Notes under the pieces: generated by a model
Seen by the model: only the letters and a program-made list of their open reading frames with translations
What the model was told of the DNA's origin: nothing
Databases searched by the model: none
IMG/VR virus record: IMGVR_UViG_3300032053_000034
Coordinates: 1-64,000 of that record
Origin: a virus
Direction: 5' to 3' (one strand)
Length of the DNA: 64,000 bases
In this document: in pieces, positions 35,301 to 45,026 of the stretch
Layout of the letters: each line of letters opens with the position of its first letter
Position numbering within the stretch: the stretch's first letter is position 1
Program-made: the position numbers and the translations under genes

Positions 35301-38300
35301 ATTAATGAAGCACTAAGAGGCCTAAAAAATATTGAATCTCCTGAAGTTATTGATGAGCAGGCAATAAAAGCAGTTCAGTTTGTTATAGAAACTTTTGATG
35401 CTCATCCAGGCACTGTAGATAATCCAAAACCTGACCAGGATGAGATTAAACTTGCCATAGCTGAGTATGAAAATATGCTCTTAACCGGCAAGAAATCTGC
35501 AGGAGCTGGAGACTTTTTCTTTGAGAAAATTGATGGACAGAAGAAAGAGGTTAGTAAAATATCATTGCCGGTATATAGAGATGGAAATACTGGAGTTTCT
35601 AAGGATTTATACTTTGATAAAGCTGATCCAATGGTTGCTCTTGTATATGTGAAAGATGACAAAAAACATACTTTATCTTTTAACAGAACAAAATACTATA
35701 CCTCTCCAGATAAAGGACAATCTATCACAAGTCCTGAAATGGATAGCCTGCTGGTACTTTTTAAAGATACCAATGCTATTGCTTTGGCTGATGCCATGGA
35801 TCTTTCAGTTGCTAGGAATTTTAAATACAACTATGCAAATGAATCTCTTGGAAACCAAACTAAAACATTGGCAGAACTTCCAGGTAAATTCTTTGTTGGT
35901 GGAGTGCCTACTGTAACTGCAGGGACTATTGTGCAGAATGATGGTAATGTAATCTTTGTTAATCCTATAGCGCCTCTTATTGGTAGTAATGGAAAAACAT
36001 ATAATATCCCAGTACAGAGTACACAGCTTGACATTTCAACTGTAAAAGAATTGTCAAAACTTGTAGCTGGAGTAACTGGTCACTCACAGATAAATAGATT
36101 AAGAGCTATTGTAGAATCAATCTATGTGAAAGGATTGACTACTGAAAATATGAATGGTGATATTCTTGAGCAATTAAAGAATGCGGCATTTGTTGGACAA
36201 ATGGTATCTCAGTTTGTAAATAAAAACTCAAAAGGATTTAGATATGATGTAGCTATTCTTAGTGCAGTCAATGAAATGGCTGCTGAGAATCCAGACTTCT
36301 TTGTTTCTCAAGAAAGCGGAAACAAGCTTATTAAGCAATTAGAAAATGACGTAACTCAAGCTACTGATCAAATTCAAGAGCAACTTAACAAAACATTCTT
36401 CAACCCTTTCATTAAGAAAGAATATATTAATGAAATGATTAAAGAGGCCTATGGAAAAGTTAAGACCCAGATTGATGAGATATTTCCTAATCTTGAAGGT
36501 GTGCATCTTGGTATAAATGTTGCCCAAGAAAAAGACTCTGATAATGCCACAGCAAAACTTGTTGTTATACCATATTCTCTTGATAAAAACAGGACATTCC
36601 TTGAAGGTGAAGGAGAGCAAGAGACAAGTAATATCCAATACTACTCAAGTACTATTGACGGTCAGAAATGGATTCAGGCAGAGTACTTTCTTGATGCTAC
36701 TGTGGGTGACCCAACATCTAAGAAGGTTACTGGACTTGAGGCAGAGGGAGGGGATGTTGTATCTGGAGATACTATTCTTTCTTATCTGAACAAGAATGGT
36801 ATGCTCAGAAATGCCGTCTTCCTTAATGTAGAAGCAAGTCAAAATCCAAGTAGGGACATGATTGCCAATGCAGTTTCAAAGGTAATGTCACCTGTGGACA
36901 TTAATAGTCCAATTGCCGGCAAGCTTAGGGGTAAGATTAAAGTTAAATCTGACTTTAATCAACCTGTTGATAGCGCTATTGCAACTGGAGAGGTTGATAA
37001 AGAAAAATCACCAGAACAATCTGCTGCCGAGGAAGACCTTGAGGATCTTCTCTCTAGTATGATGAAAGTTGATACTGGCTCAAATAAGCTTAGGGATAAA
37101 AAAAATCTATCCAAAGCTAGAAGATGGGTTTCAAGAAATCTTCCTGCTGGGATCACTATGAAGGACTTTGATGGCTTTACACAAAGAGCATATAGTCAAA
37201 AGGGGGTTCTTGGTCAGTACATTGATAATATGATTCTACTTAGTAATGAAGCAGGAGGTTCTGTAGTGTACCATGAGGCATTCCATGCAGTTCTTAATGC
37301 TCTTATACCACAAGCAGAGAGATCTCACTTCCTAGCCATAGCTGAGGATGAAATTGGCCCAATTAAACAAGTAGATTTATCTGAATTTAGGAGTCAACAT
37401 GAATCAAGAAAGAATTTAAGTTTTGAAAGACTTAAGGATTTATATCTTGAAGAATATATGGCAGATCAGTTTGCTGAATATAAAATGACTAATGATGCAA
37501 AACCTTGGTGGAAACAACTTTGGGACGGTATAATTGAATGGTTGGGTTTTGCAAAGGTGAGTGGGTCTCAGATTAAAAACTTGTTCTATAAAATAGATAC
37601 AGGCCAATTTGCAAAGTCTTCAATTATAAGTAGTAATAGTAACGCGCTTCTATTTAAAGTAATCAATAAGGATGATGGTTCTCAAATACCAGTATCTGAG
37701 TCTGATGATATTATTAAAGGCTTTGCATCATATTTTCAATATACAAAAGGATTAACATCGAAGACCGCCTCTAGTTTTTTTAAACCAGAAAATAGAGATG
37801 CAATCAGAGAATCTCTTGTTGAGTTTCTTGATGCACATGAAGAGGTGTTTGAGAGTGCTAAACAAAAAAGAAACAGCCTACCAGATACTGCAGCATTTGA
37901 TATAAATGTGTTTAATGATTTAACATCAAGGGCTAGTACAATTGAGAATATTGATACATCTTCTGTAAATGGAATCATTGATTTAATGATCAAAGAGAAA
38001 AGCTCAATATTTGATATTACAAGTGTTGATATTAATCCTATAGATGAAATTAATGAGGCAGAAAAAGCTACACTCAATGACTTTGATGCATCTGCAGGTG
38101 AGTTCTCTATAACACCAGAGACTATTGCTGTTAAGCGATTATTCTCAAATATGCCAATAGAGGATTCTGTCATGAAAAGCGGATTAAATTCTCTTGACAT
38201 TTCTGATAATGCCAAAAAACTTATAAACAATAATATCCTGTTTGCAAGGTTTAATAATGGAGATGCCATGTATGCTCAGGCAATGTCTACACTATCTGAC

Positions 38301-41300
38301 TCTAGCACATTTGAAGAGTATCTTAGCAAACTTGATGCTATGGTTAGTTATCCTGAATGGACATCAATCAAGGATAAAATTAGAAAGGTAAATGGAGAAC
38401 CAACAAACTTTGCACACTTACTTAGAAAGGCAACAAACTACTACTATGTAGATAGTTCATTTGTTAAGGAGGGTGCAAAAACATCTGTAAGCACTACAGG
38501 TTTAGGTTCTAGGGCCCTTACATCTGCAACTATAGATATTCAACAGAAAATTAATGGTGGACTTTCTGTGCAAAAATTAATAGACTCTGTTGGTAATATT
38601 GGGAAAATACTTCCATTAATGAGAAGTGGCTCCCCAAAGGCTTCTGAATCATTTAATAACAACAGAAAAACACTATCAAATAATATTAGGAATATAGGGA
38701 TAACTATAGATCCAGGATTAATATCTTTTCTTGCGGCAAGCTATACCAATAATGAAGTTCTTGATGAAAAGAACAATATTATTGATGCACTAGAAAGATA
38801 CATAACAAGTATTACATCTAAATATGCCGAAGATCCAGAAAGCATTACCGGTAAAAAAGTTGTTTCTCAAATTACTATTCTTCCTGGAATTAAAAAACCA
38901 TTTGAAGACCTTGTTAAAATTACAGCAAGATATAATACTGCGGCACCATTAGTGTCTATTGATAGATTTGCCGGTAAGTCTATTTGGAACTATGTAAGAA
39001 ATAATCACATAGTTTCAAGAGCAAAAGCCATTAACAATGCCAATGACATTTCTGATTTAACAGATACAAAAGCAACTATTGCCTATGCTCCATATTTGAG
39101 AGATGTAGACTTGTTAAAACAAGGGAATAAAAATGAAGATGTAACTGGATCTATTGATAAGGACAGAGTTAGTTTGCATGTATTTAGAGGTTCAGAGAAA
39201 GAGGATGGCAATGATTTGGCATTTAAAGAAATGTCACCTGCAGATATTCTTGAAGCGCAGATTAATATGTTCTTCCATGCGGGAGGGACTAAAAGATTCT
39301 TCATGCCTTATGTAATTGAAAGAAAGAATACTCAATATGTGTATGGTGTTGAGTCTCCATATATTACTCTGGATGATTTTGGTACTGCTAGTAGTACTTT
39401 ATTTGAAGACACTTCAAGTGAAGATTCTGACTTTGATTATAAAGTGTCCAACACAACAATTGATATTTACTATCAAATGTTCATGGCAAATATTGACCAG
39501 GCAATAGAGAATAAGGATAACAAGGAAGAGTTTTATACTTACAGAAATGAACTTCAAAACATTATAAAATACCTAGAGCCATTTAAAGAGGACTTTATAA
39601 AAGACAAGGACAAGGCTCATAAGATGTATGAAAGTAATATTAGAGGTGTTATAAATACTAATCTAAGGAAGGCTTTCAGTGATTTCTTTGTTATGCTTCA
39701 GGATGAAGGTATTGTGAGGATTAATAACCAAACAAAACCTAGCGCTGGAGAGAATAATCCTATTCCCAGATACCTTCCAACAGAAGTAACATCTCTTAAT
39801 GAAATGACTTCTTTTGATAAGAAAGGAAACCACAAGGAGGCTATTAAGGATTATTTATCATTCTTCTTAGAGTCTATGATTGCCAATCAATCATTAGATC
39901 ATATTACTATGGGTGATGATAGACAGTGGAATGAATACAATACCAAAAGAAGTGCTGAGGATAACTCAGCTGCTGCTAAAATTAACAAGTCTAAAAGGAT
40001 GGCTGGTGCTGCAGCCTCATATTCTGGTATGGACATGTATGGTCAGTATAAATATTCTTTTGGTAAGAAGATAAAAATGTCTGAGTCTGAGCAAATGTCT
40101 TTTACTGCTCTTAAGATTTCAGATACTTTTTCTTATGTAAAAGGAGCAGAAACCTTTAAGGATGTTTCTGGGAATATGGAATTTACAGGGCCAAATCCAG
40201 AGGATAAAAAAGCTGTTGCCGCGTTTAAAGCATTCCAAGATAAAATGAGTGCTGAAGGATATTCTGAAGTGGCCATTACTGATGGTCAAGCATATCAGGA
40301 TATTAATAGACTTAGAAACTGGATGATTTCAGATAACAAGATTAGAAATGAGAAAGATGAAAAACTCATTGATAAAATTGCTATGGATAATGAAGAGCTC
40401 TCCAAGCCTGACTGGGAGTATATTCTTAAGAATACAAATGTACACCTGAATAGTATCAAAGATATTTACTATGATGGAGATACATATCTTAAAGAGTCAA
40501 CAACCTTGCTTCTTAGACAGATTACTTCAGTAAAAGAAACAGCTGGTATTATTAAAGATTCCCTTGAGGCTATGTATGCAAAATCAGGCAACCTTCAGAG
40601 AGAGTTTAATTTTAATGGAAGAGATTATGTTAAGGATTCAGCAAATGGACACTGGTATTATAGTGCTCCTAAGGAGTTCATGGGTGCAATTCTTGATACA
40701 AGAAAATTACATGAGAGGTTAAATCAAATGCAAAGAATGGGTGCTACACACATGTTTCATGAATCTTGCGAGAAGCACAAGATGAGTAAACCTGGTGGAG
40801 TATTTGTTCTTAGTAATGATAAGCATGGTAAGCAGCAAGAAACACCATCTGGACATGACCATGTAGTTGATGGAACACAGCTCCAGTCTCTTATTATGGC
40901 TGCAATTTCAGACACTGATATGATTGATGGCAAGTCTGCAAAACATACAAAAGCAGAGATTCTTGCAGCGCAAGTTGCTATTAGGGAGATTAGTTTTGAT
41001 AAGGTGTTTTCTGACATTCTTCTTAAGTCTAAGAATAAGGAGGACAAATTAAACATAAGAAAGCTTTATGCAAAAATTAAACAAGCAAACCTCTCTACTG
41101 GTAAGGATGTAATTGCTCAGTTATTTGATAAAGTTGGTGATGAATATGTTCCAAAATCAATGAACATAGTCTCAAGATCACTTAGAGATTCTATTATTTC
41201 TATCATAAACAATAAGGTGCTCAAGCAAAGTGTATTTGGTGATAAATTCTATTGCGTATCTGCTTATGGCTTTGAAGTGATAGATGAAAAAACTAATAAA

Positions 41301-44300
41301 CCAAGACCTTTAAAAATACACACTGGAGAAAAACCATATTCTGAAGTAATTGTCCCGGTTAAGGATGCAGATTTCTACGGTCTTAAAATTGGTGATGAAA
41401 TTCCAGAAGATATAATGCGCGCACTTGGAGTGAGGATTCCTACAGAATCTGCACACTCTGTTATTCCAATGAGAGTTGTTGCTTTGTTACCACCATATAT
41501 GGGCTCTCAAATAATTGTGCCAAGTGAGTTTGTTCTTTATTCAGGGATGGATTTTGATATTGATGCGCTATATGTGAACATGACTGACTATGATAAAGAG
41601 TATACTCCAGAGGGTATTCTGTTTAATAAAGTTCAGTATGATAGGGGGCACAGTGGGATTAATGATGCAAGTCTATTTATAGATTATGCTATTGAAATGC
41701 TTGAGAATGCTGGTATTAAAAACGCAAAAGAATATTACAACTCAGAAGTGCTTAAAACTGGATCTTTCAGTTTAATGAATAACCCAACAGCCAAAAGAAC
41801 TATTATGCAAGTTACTGGTCTGGGTGATGAAAGAAAGTACCCAGCAACATTTGCAGAATGGAAAGCAATGAAGAATAAGGTAATATCATCAAGAGGGCTT
41901 AAGAATAAGCAACTTGACTTAAGACTTTCTTCATTTAATTCCATAACAAAAGATGGCACTAATCCTCAAATGGAAGCCGCCATTAAACCTGCGGATGTTG
42001 ATGGCCTTACTTCTATTGGTAAACAGATTGCAAGGTTTATGGGAACTAGATTATTGTCTGGTTTAAATAATACTGTAACAGATACTTACCAACAACAGAA
42101 AGCTCAGAGAACAGGTAAGCCACTCATTGATGTGGCTATTGCTCAGGTTACAGGATTATCAATTGCATTGTCTTACAGTAATAGTTTAACTCCTTCACAG
42201 GTGGCTAATATTGAATATGCCCCTGGGAAAAGAATCCCTACAAATGGAAAGACTATTTATGACCTTAAAATGGATGCTGATAGTAATGGCAATATAGTAT
42301 TCTATGGTAATGAATTAGGAGAAACTAGACTCAATGCTGGCTCTGCAGCTGCTGCAGCCATCCTTGATGATAGCAAGAATGCAACAAGCTTTAGTATGAA
42401 TTACACCAAGAGAACATTGTCTGCTTCTTTTGGTGGATATTTACTTGGTATTGGGAGAATGATTACCGGGTTAATGAATAATAACCCAATCATATTCTCT
42501 CTTGATTCACTTGATGATTCTGAGTTCAAAACTTATGAAGCTGACCTTGACTTTATAGCATTTGCCGCAGACACACAACTTGGTAAGTTGTTGGTAAAAG
42601 GTGAAAATGGTGTAGAAAATCTGTATAAACTTTACAGGTCATATATGCCTATGGAGCAAAAAGCAATGATTGCTGATCAAATAAAAGAAGCCAAAGATAA
42701 ATTCCTAAGTAAGCCACTTAGCGCAGAGGCGGTGTATGCTTATATTGGGAATAACAACGGAAGAAATAACTTATCTTCTTATGGTTCTCCTTTAGATGTC
42801 CCTACATACACTCTTTCTCCAGAAGAGTTTAATGAGAGATATAATAAGCAAAAAGCTGGCTTACTTGTAAATAATGTAGATTCTAATTTCGCAAAGAACC
42901 AATTACACATTCTTGATAACTTTAAAAAGCTTGAAAAACTTGGCGGAAATTTAACTTCTATTCAACAGGCATATACAGTTCCTTTGAAGGGTTTTGATCA
43001 GAATAAAATAATCAACTTTGACAGAATGATTGCCAAAATTCCAAATGAATTTGGAGCTAAAGAATATCTCACAAAAGATACCTCATTGATTTCTGCTGTT
43101 AAGACTTTCTCTTCTGATTTATTTGACATGATGTCAAAAACAATCTTAAGATCTTCTGCTCTGTTTGAGCATATTGGTGATAGTTTATTTACATATTTAC
43201 CAGGGATTGATGAGATTGCTGCTAAAGAAAGAGTATCAGATATTGTTGCTGAATACTTTGTATCTGAGGGTGCTAAAAATCTTGGGCTATTTGATGTAGA
43301 TTTTGTTTCTTCATTAGGCTCTGAGGTTAAAAATAGAAATCACAGAAACAGAGTTGCAAGTAATGTATCAGAATTATCTGACCATGCAATAAAAAGACTT
43401 TCTGTTGATCAGTATCTTGCCAACATGCTAAACAAAGAGGTTGAGGTTGCTTCAATGTTATTTGGGTATACTGGCTTTTCAATAGATGGAGCTATTGCTA
43501 CTATCAAGGCTCAATACAACCCTGTAATTGGAAACAAATTCCTAGGCAAGCTTAAGGCAAATAAAACTGGAGAGTTATTCACAATAGATTCTAGCAGGCT
43601 TCTTTCAACAGATAAGTTTGAAGTGTCAAATGATTTTGTAAATCTTCCAGATAAATTAAAGGCGCTTGTATTCTCTCAGGCATACTATGAAGGGTTTTCT
43701 TTTGGCCCAACAAAAGTATCTAGCTTTATGCCAGCACAGGAGCTTGCTTCTCCAGATGTTGTAAAGTTGTTTAAGGATATTGATGATGCTGTTTTAAATA
43801 TTAATGACCCTGAGAATTTCTCTGGCAAACTAAAAAACTTCAATGAAGAATTAAACATTGATGACTTTGCTCACATGGTATTTAAAAGGTCAAGATGGTT
43901 ATTCAAAGAGGTTAAGCCAGAAGCTATAGATAAATTCAACTTGTCTGATGATCCTAAGAAAAAGTTCTCATACAAGTATGTGTATGCAAAGCTTAATGAT
44001 GAGGCTGTTCTTTATAAATTGACTGATGGAGATCCTGCAAAAGTAAATCCTGTAGTTCCAAACTATGAGAAGTCATTATCAAAAATTCATAAAGCTAAGA
44101 TTGAAAAACAGTCTTCTGATATTGTGAAAACTGATAGCTTTGCAAGTATTGCAGGAAGTAGGGATGTTGATGATATAGCATATTTGGCTAATGACAATAT
44201 TATTGTTGTTCTTGGTGTTGGAGATGGTGTTAAGCAAGAGGCATTCTTCATAAGTAAACCTAAGGTTGGCGCAAAAGGAAGTAGTGCTATTGTATTTTCT

Positions 44301-45026
44301 CATAACACAGAATTATACTCATCTGATGTTGTTACTAATGCTGATAGAGGTATATTTGACATAAACTCTATATCAAATGTTAGTGATGAATTTATTGTCA
44401 TAAACAATGTGTTCAATAATAACATGGAGATAGGTGCTGGTGAATTTGTTACTGGTGTTAGTAAGGATTTTACTGCAAGAGCATCAAACAGAAAAGCAGC
44501 ATCTAGTGCAGCTCTAAGAAGAGCTTCATTTAATACCATAAGTGCTGTTGACATGAAGTTAATGAAAATGCTTAATAATGGAACATTAATTTCTGGCTAT
44601 AGCAAGCTTGGCGTAATCATGTCTGATATTAGTGAGTTAAGACCTAAATTCTTTCACTCTCTTGATGAAAATATATCAAAAATTAATGACTACTTGTCAA
44701 TGATTAAAAGTAAGATAGAGGTTATTGTCAATGAAGGATCTGGCATTTCAGAGGATATTCTTAATGATATTATTACAGATGCTAGGGAAAGTGTTTTTGA
44801 TGAGGAAAGAAATATTGAATACTACTCATCAAGAATGCTGGAAGGGGTAAATAGTGCAAGATCAGAAAGAGGTCAAGATTTATTAACCCAAGATCAATTA
44901 GATGAGTATATTGAAAGTGAGTATGGCGAAGTTGGATTTACCGATATGATGAAACATAAAGATGTTTTACTTGATAATCCATCATCAAAAGAATATAAAG
45001 ATTTAACCTCCCAAATAGGCTGCTAA
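32301..45026 (+). CDS. Giant virion protein: zincin protease domain plus single-chain RNA polymerase
   Basis: A single 4241-residue reading frame. The N-terminal 250 residues carry hydrophobic glycine/alanine segments (AVSSFIGNTAGVVAGVHNAM, VIGSAGYTAGGMASALTVG) that could aid passage through membranes. A zincin site HEAFH (H1658, E1659, H1662) with a downstream glutamate in LEEYMADQFAEY (E1717/E1718) indicates a metalloprotease. The RNA polymerase core follows: TDGQAYQDINRLR (about 2660), HVVDGTQLQSLI (about 2856) and the metal-binding DFDID (D3084, D3086, D3088) preceded by IPTESAHSVIPMRVVALLPP. These match the two-barrel core of crAss-like virion RNA polymerases such as phi14:2 gp66 (from memory). 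It would be packaged and ejected to transcribe early genes. Confidence 0.85.
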   Translation: MSGKTKEQESKERMEAAKQADASYRPTLDEGTSVSLEIDPDQNKLNAHETDDMRQQRLFDEQSTGEALLIGAENFGINAVSSFIGNTAGVVAGVHNAMTSGDATMNPLSEENIDEFINNPINKYLAEFSENFNKDNPVYSDPGNSTLFDDVASAKFFSDVIGSAGYTAGGMASALTVGKLGSAARQGLLKSAVTGSTKEFDEFLKSGIADPLIRENVKKAVINNTFKGATSLTGAAMGRAYESSIEASQAGKEASARMAESLKDRKDLSTEEKSRMTEQAKNSAQVTSFSLNMMLGYSDMTQSAKMFNTFGDGVENVSKWWKEGLNQFIQEGGEEYAQNRIQKIAVDNEFTSGTSNKILKSFSTLVEGVGDREAQLAALSGGLSGAPMGIYAGAKNYDKQQKIELENKELYAKLSSQLKPNEKIQLDKNLKYAELEEQKNNGRVVLSALNNLGQVSEEQSSVKIPNSEHTLGSLKELSIEDTVKYAYESEKLKKELEISIRSASNAQLSETVFAAIDSGNLENLKLELEAISKSSNEEISKVIGEEVTNDNKDKKLKAMSAKIDKAEKIYNSIKNNIAGASPQQQREAGMIATNLEFLSTMRMKELHSNPSSLDLSTIGIDTTLAEFQDKFNEDFLAIKDRNTFSRKDIEDSEEGSPLAAFKKRVENNPNKETFRDNVKIALEQDELSKKSFMANVIKAVDKHFGPGKQKEKAEEVATYTANLYIHDKLTKEINNQRVEYQKSMNALVWNKQKAAQEKKDAAQVKSIKKDIAKQPKTVDEILEDYSLSEAPSEVKTPRLAAAFETFFNLNKDRTNSFGVNFETKGILSAVIDDIAKAYKESAGDNSMTGSILLQKVIEKANLVDGNNYWKTQISPESTVAAEAMLSTLGDRQQRLANPKPSDGIGVTPMDLYIYAEQNKNNRNSVLGAVEKAENATYVEVKNARERLVRLRNKISKKVIISEKGLVWKDGQYVPAVISGSYPISPSQLITQDVKDRYVQEINEALRGLKNIESPEVIDEQAIKAVQFVIETFDAHPGTVDNPKPDQDEIKLAIAEYENMLLTGKKSAGAGDFFFEKIDGQKKEVSKISLPVYRDGNTGVSKDLYFDKADPMVALVYVKDDKKHTLSFNRTKYYTSPDKGQSITSPEMDSLLVLFKDTNAIALADAMDLSVARNFKYNYANESLGNQTKTLAELPGKFFVGGVPTVTAGTIVQNDGNVIFVNPIAPLIGSNGKTYNIPVQSTQLDISTVKELSKLVAGVTGHSQINRLRAIVESIYVKGLTTENMNGDILEQLKNAAFVGQMVSQFVNKNSKGFRYDVAILSAVNEMAAENPDFFVSQESGNKLIKQLENDVTQATDQIQEQLNKTFFNPFIKKEYINEMIKEAYGKVKTQIDEIFPNLEGVHLGINVAQEKDSDNATAKLVVIPYSLDKNRTFLEGEGEQETSNIQYYSSTIDGQKWIQAEYFLDATVGDPTSKKVTGLEAEGGDVVSGDTILSYLNKNGMLRNAVFLNVEASQNPSRDMIANAVSKVMSPVDINSPIAGKLRGKIKVKSDFNQPVDSAIATGEVDKEKSPEQSAAEEDLEDLLSSMMKVDTGSNKLRDKKNLSKARRWVSRNLPAGITMKDFDGFTQRAYSQKGVLGQYIDNMILLSNEAGGSVVYHEAFHAVLNALIPQAERSHFLAIAEDEIGPIKQVDLSEFRSQHESRKNLSFERLKDLYLEEYMADQFAEYKMTNDAKPWWKQLWDGIIEWLGFAKVSGSQIKNLFYKIDTGQFAKSSIISSNSNALLFKVINKDDGSQIPVSESDDIIKGFASYFQYTKGLTSKTASSFFKPENRDAIRESLVEFLDAHEEVFESAKQKRNSLPDTAAFDINVFNDLTSRASTIENIDTSSVNGIIDLMIKEKSSIFDITSVDINPIDEINEAEKATLNDFDASAGEFSITPETIAVKRLFSNMPIEDSVMKSGLNSLDISDNAKKLINNNILFARFNNGDAMYAQAMSTLSDSSTFEEYLSKLDAMVSYPEWTSIKDKIRKVNGEPTNFAHLLRKATNYYYVDSSFVKEGAKTSVSTTGLGSRALTSATIDIQQKINGGLSVQKLIDSVGNIGKILPLMRSGSPKASESFNNNRKTLSNNIRNIGITIDPGLISFLAASYTNNEVLDEKNNIIDALERYITSITSKYAEDPESITGKKVVSQITILPGIKKPFEDLVKITARYNTAAPLVSIDRFAGKSIWNYVRNNHIVSRAKAINNANDISDLTDTKATIAYAPYLRDVDLLKQGNKNEDVTGSIDKDRVSLHVFRGSEKEDGNDLAFKEMSPADILEAQINMFFHAGGTKRFFMPYVIERKNTQYVYGVESPYITLDDFGTASSTLFEDTSSEDSDFDYKVSNTTIDIYYQMFMANIDQAIENKDNKEEFYTYRNELQNIIKYLEPFKEDFIKDKDKAHKMYESNIRGVINTNLRKAFSDFFVMLQDEGIVRINNQTKPSAGENNPIPRYLPTEVTSLNEMTSFDKKGNHKEAIKDYLSFFLESMIANQSLDHITMGDDRQWNEYNTKRSAEDNSAAAKINKSKRMAGAAASYSGMDMYGQYKYSFGKKIKMSESEQMSFTALKISDTFSYVKGAETFKDVSGNMEFTGPNPEDKKAVAAFKAFQDKMSAEGYSEVAITDGQAYQDINRLRNWMISDNKIRNEKDEKLIDKIAMDNEELSKPDWEYILKNTNVHLNSIKDIYYDGDTYLKESTTLLLRQITSVKETAGIIKDSLEAMYAKSGNLQREFNFNGRDYVKDSANGHWYYSAPKEFMGAILDTRKLHERLNQMQRMGATHMFHESCEKHKMSKPGGVFVLSNDKHGKQQETPSGHDHVVDGTQLQSLIMAAISDTDMIDGKSAKHTKAEILAAQVAIREISFDKVFSDILLKSKNKEDKLNIRKLYAKIKQANLSTGKDVIAQLFDKVGDEYVPKSMNIVSRSLRDSIISIINNKVLKQSVFGDKFYCVSAYGFEVIDEKTNKPRPLKIHTGEKPYSEVIVPVKDADFYGLKIGDEIPEDIMRALGVRIPTESAHSVIPMRVVALLPPYMGSQIIVPSEFVLYSGMDFDIDALYVNMTDYDKEYTPEGILFNKVQYDRGHSGINDASLFIDYAIEMLENAGIKNAKEYYNSEVLKTGSFSLMNNPTAKRTIMQVTGLGDERKYPATFAEWKAMKNKVISSRGLKNKQLDLRLSSFNSITKDGTNPQMEAAIKPADVDGLTSIGKQIARFMGTRLLSGLNNTVTDTYQQQKAQRTGKPLIDVAIAQVTGLSIALSYSNSLTPSQVANIEYAPGKRIPTNGKTIYDLKMDADSNGNIVFYGNELGETRLNAGSAAAAAILDDSKNATSFSMNYTKRTLSASFGGYLLGIGRMITGLMNNNPIIFSLDSLDDSEFKTYEADLDFIAFAADTQLGKLLVKGENGVENLYKLYRSYMPMEQKAMIADQIKEAKDKFLSKPLSAEAVYAYIGNNNGRNNLSSYGSPLDVPTYTLSPEEFNERYNKQKAGLLVNNVDSNFAKNQLHILDNFKKLEKLGGNLTSIQQAYTVPLKGFDQNKIINFDRMIAKIPNEFGAKEYLTKDTSLISAVKTFSSDLFDMMSKTILRSSALFEHIGDSLFTYLPGIDEIAAKERVSDIVAEYFVSEGAKNLGLFDVDFVSSLGSEVKNRNHRNRVASNVSELSDHAIKRLSVDQYLANMLNKEVEVASMLFGYTGFSIDGAIATIKAQYNPVIGNKFLGKLKANKTGELFTIDSSRLLSTDKFEVSNDFVNLPDKLKALVFSQAYYEGFSFGPTKVSSFMPAQELASPDVVKLFKDIDDAVLNINDPENFSGKLKNFNEELNIDDFAHMVFKRSRWLFKEVKPEAIDKFNLSDDPKKKFSYKYVYAKLNDEAVLYKLTDGDPAKVNPVVPNYEKSLSKIHKAKIEKQSSDIVKTDSFASIAGSRDVDDIAYLANDNIIVVLGVGDGVKQEAFFISKPKVGAKGSSAIVFSHNTELYSSDVVTNADRGIFDINSISNVSDEFIVINNVFNNNMEIGAGEFVTGVSKDFTARASNRKAASSAALRRASFNTISAVDMKLMKMLNNGTLISGYSKLGVIMSDISELRPKFFHSLDENISKINDYLSMIKSKIEVIVNEGSGISEDILNDIITDARESVFDEERNIEYYSSRMLEGVNSARSERGQDLLTQDQLDEYIESEYGEVGFTDMMKHKDVLLDNPSSKEYKDLTSQIGC

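Noticed and set aside
37736-38269. Antisense frame of 177 codons within the giant polymerase gene
   Set aside because: It lies wholly inside a gene with strong motifs on the other strand and has low-complexity hydrophobic composition typical of antisense frames in AT-rich DNA. The same applies to 14862-15329, 23226-23630 and 27682-28134.
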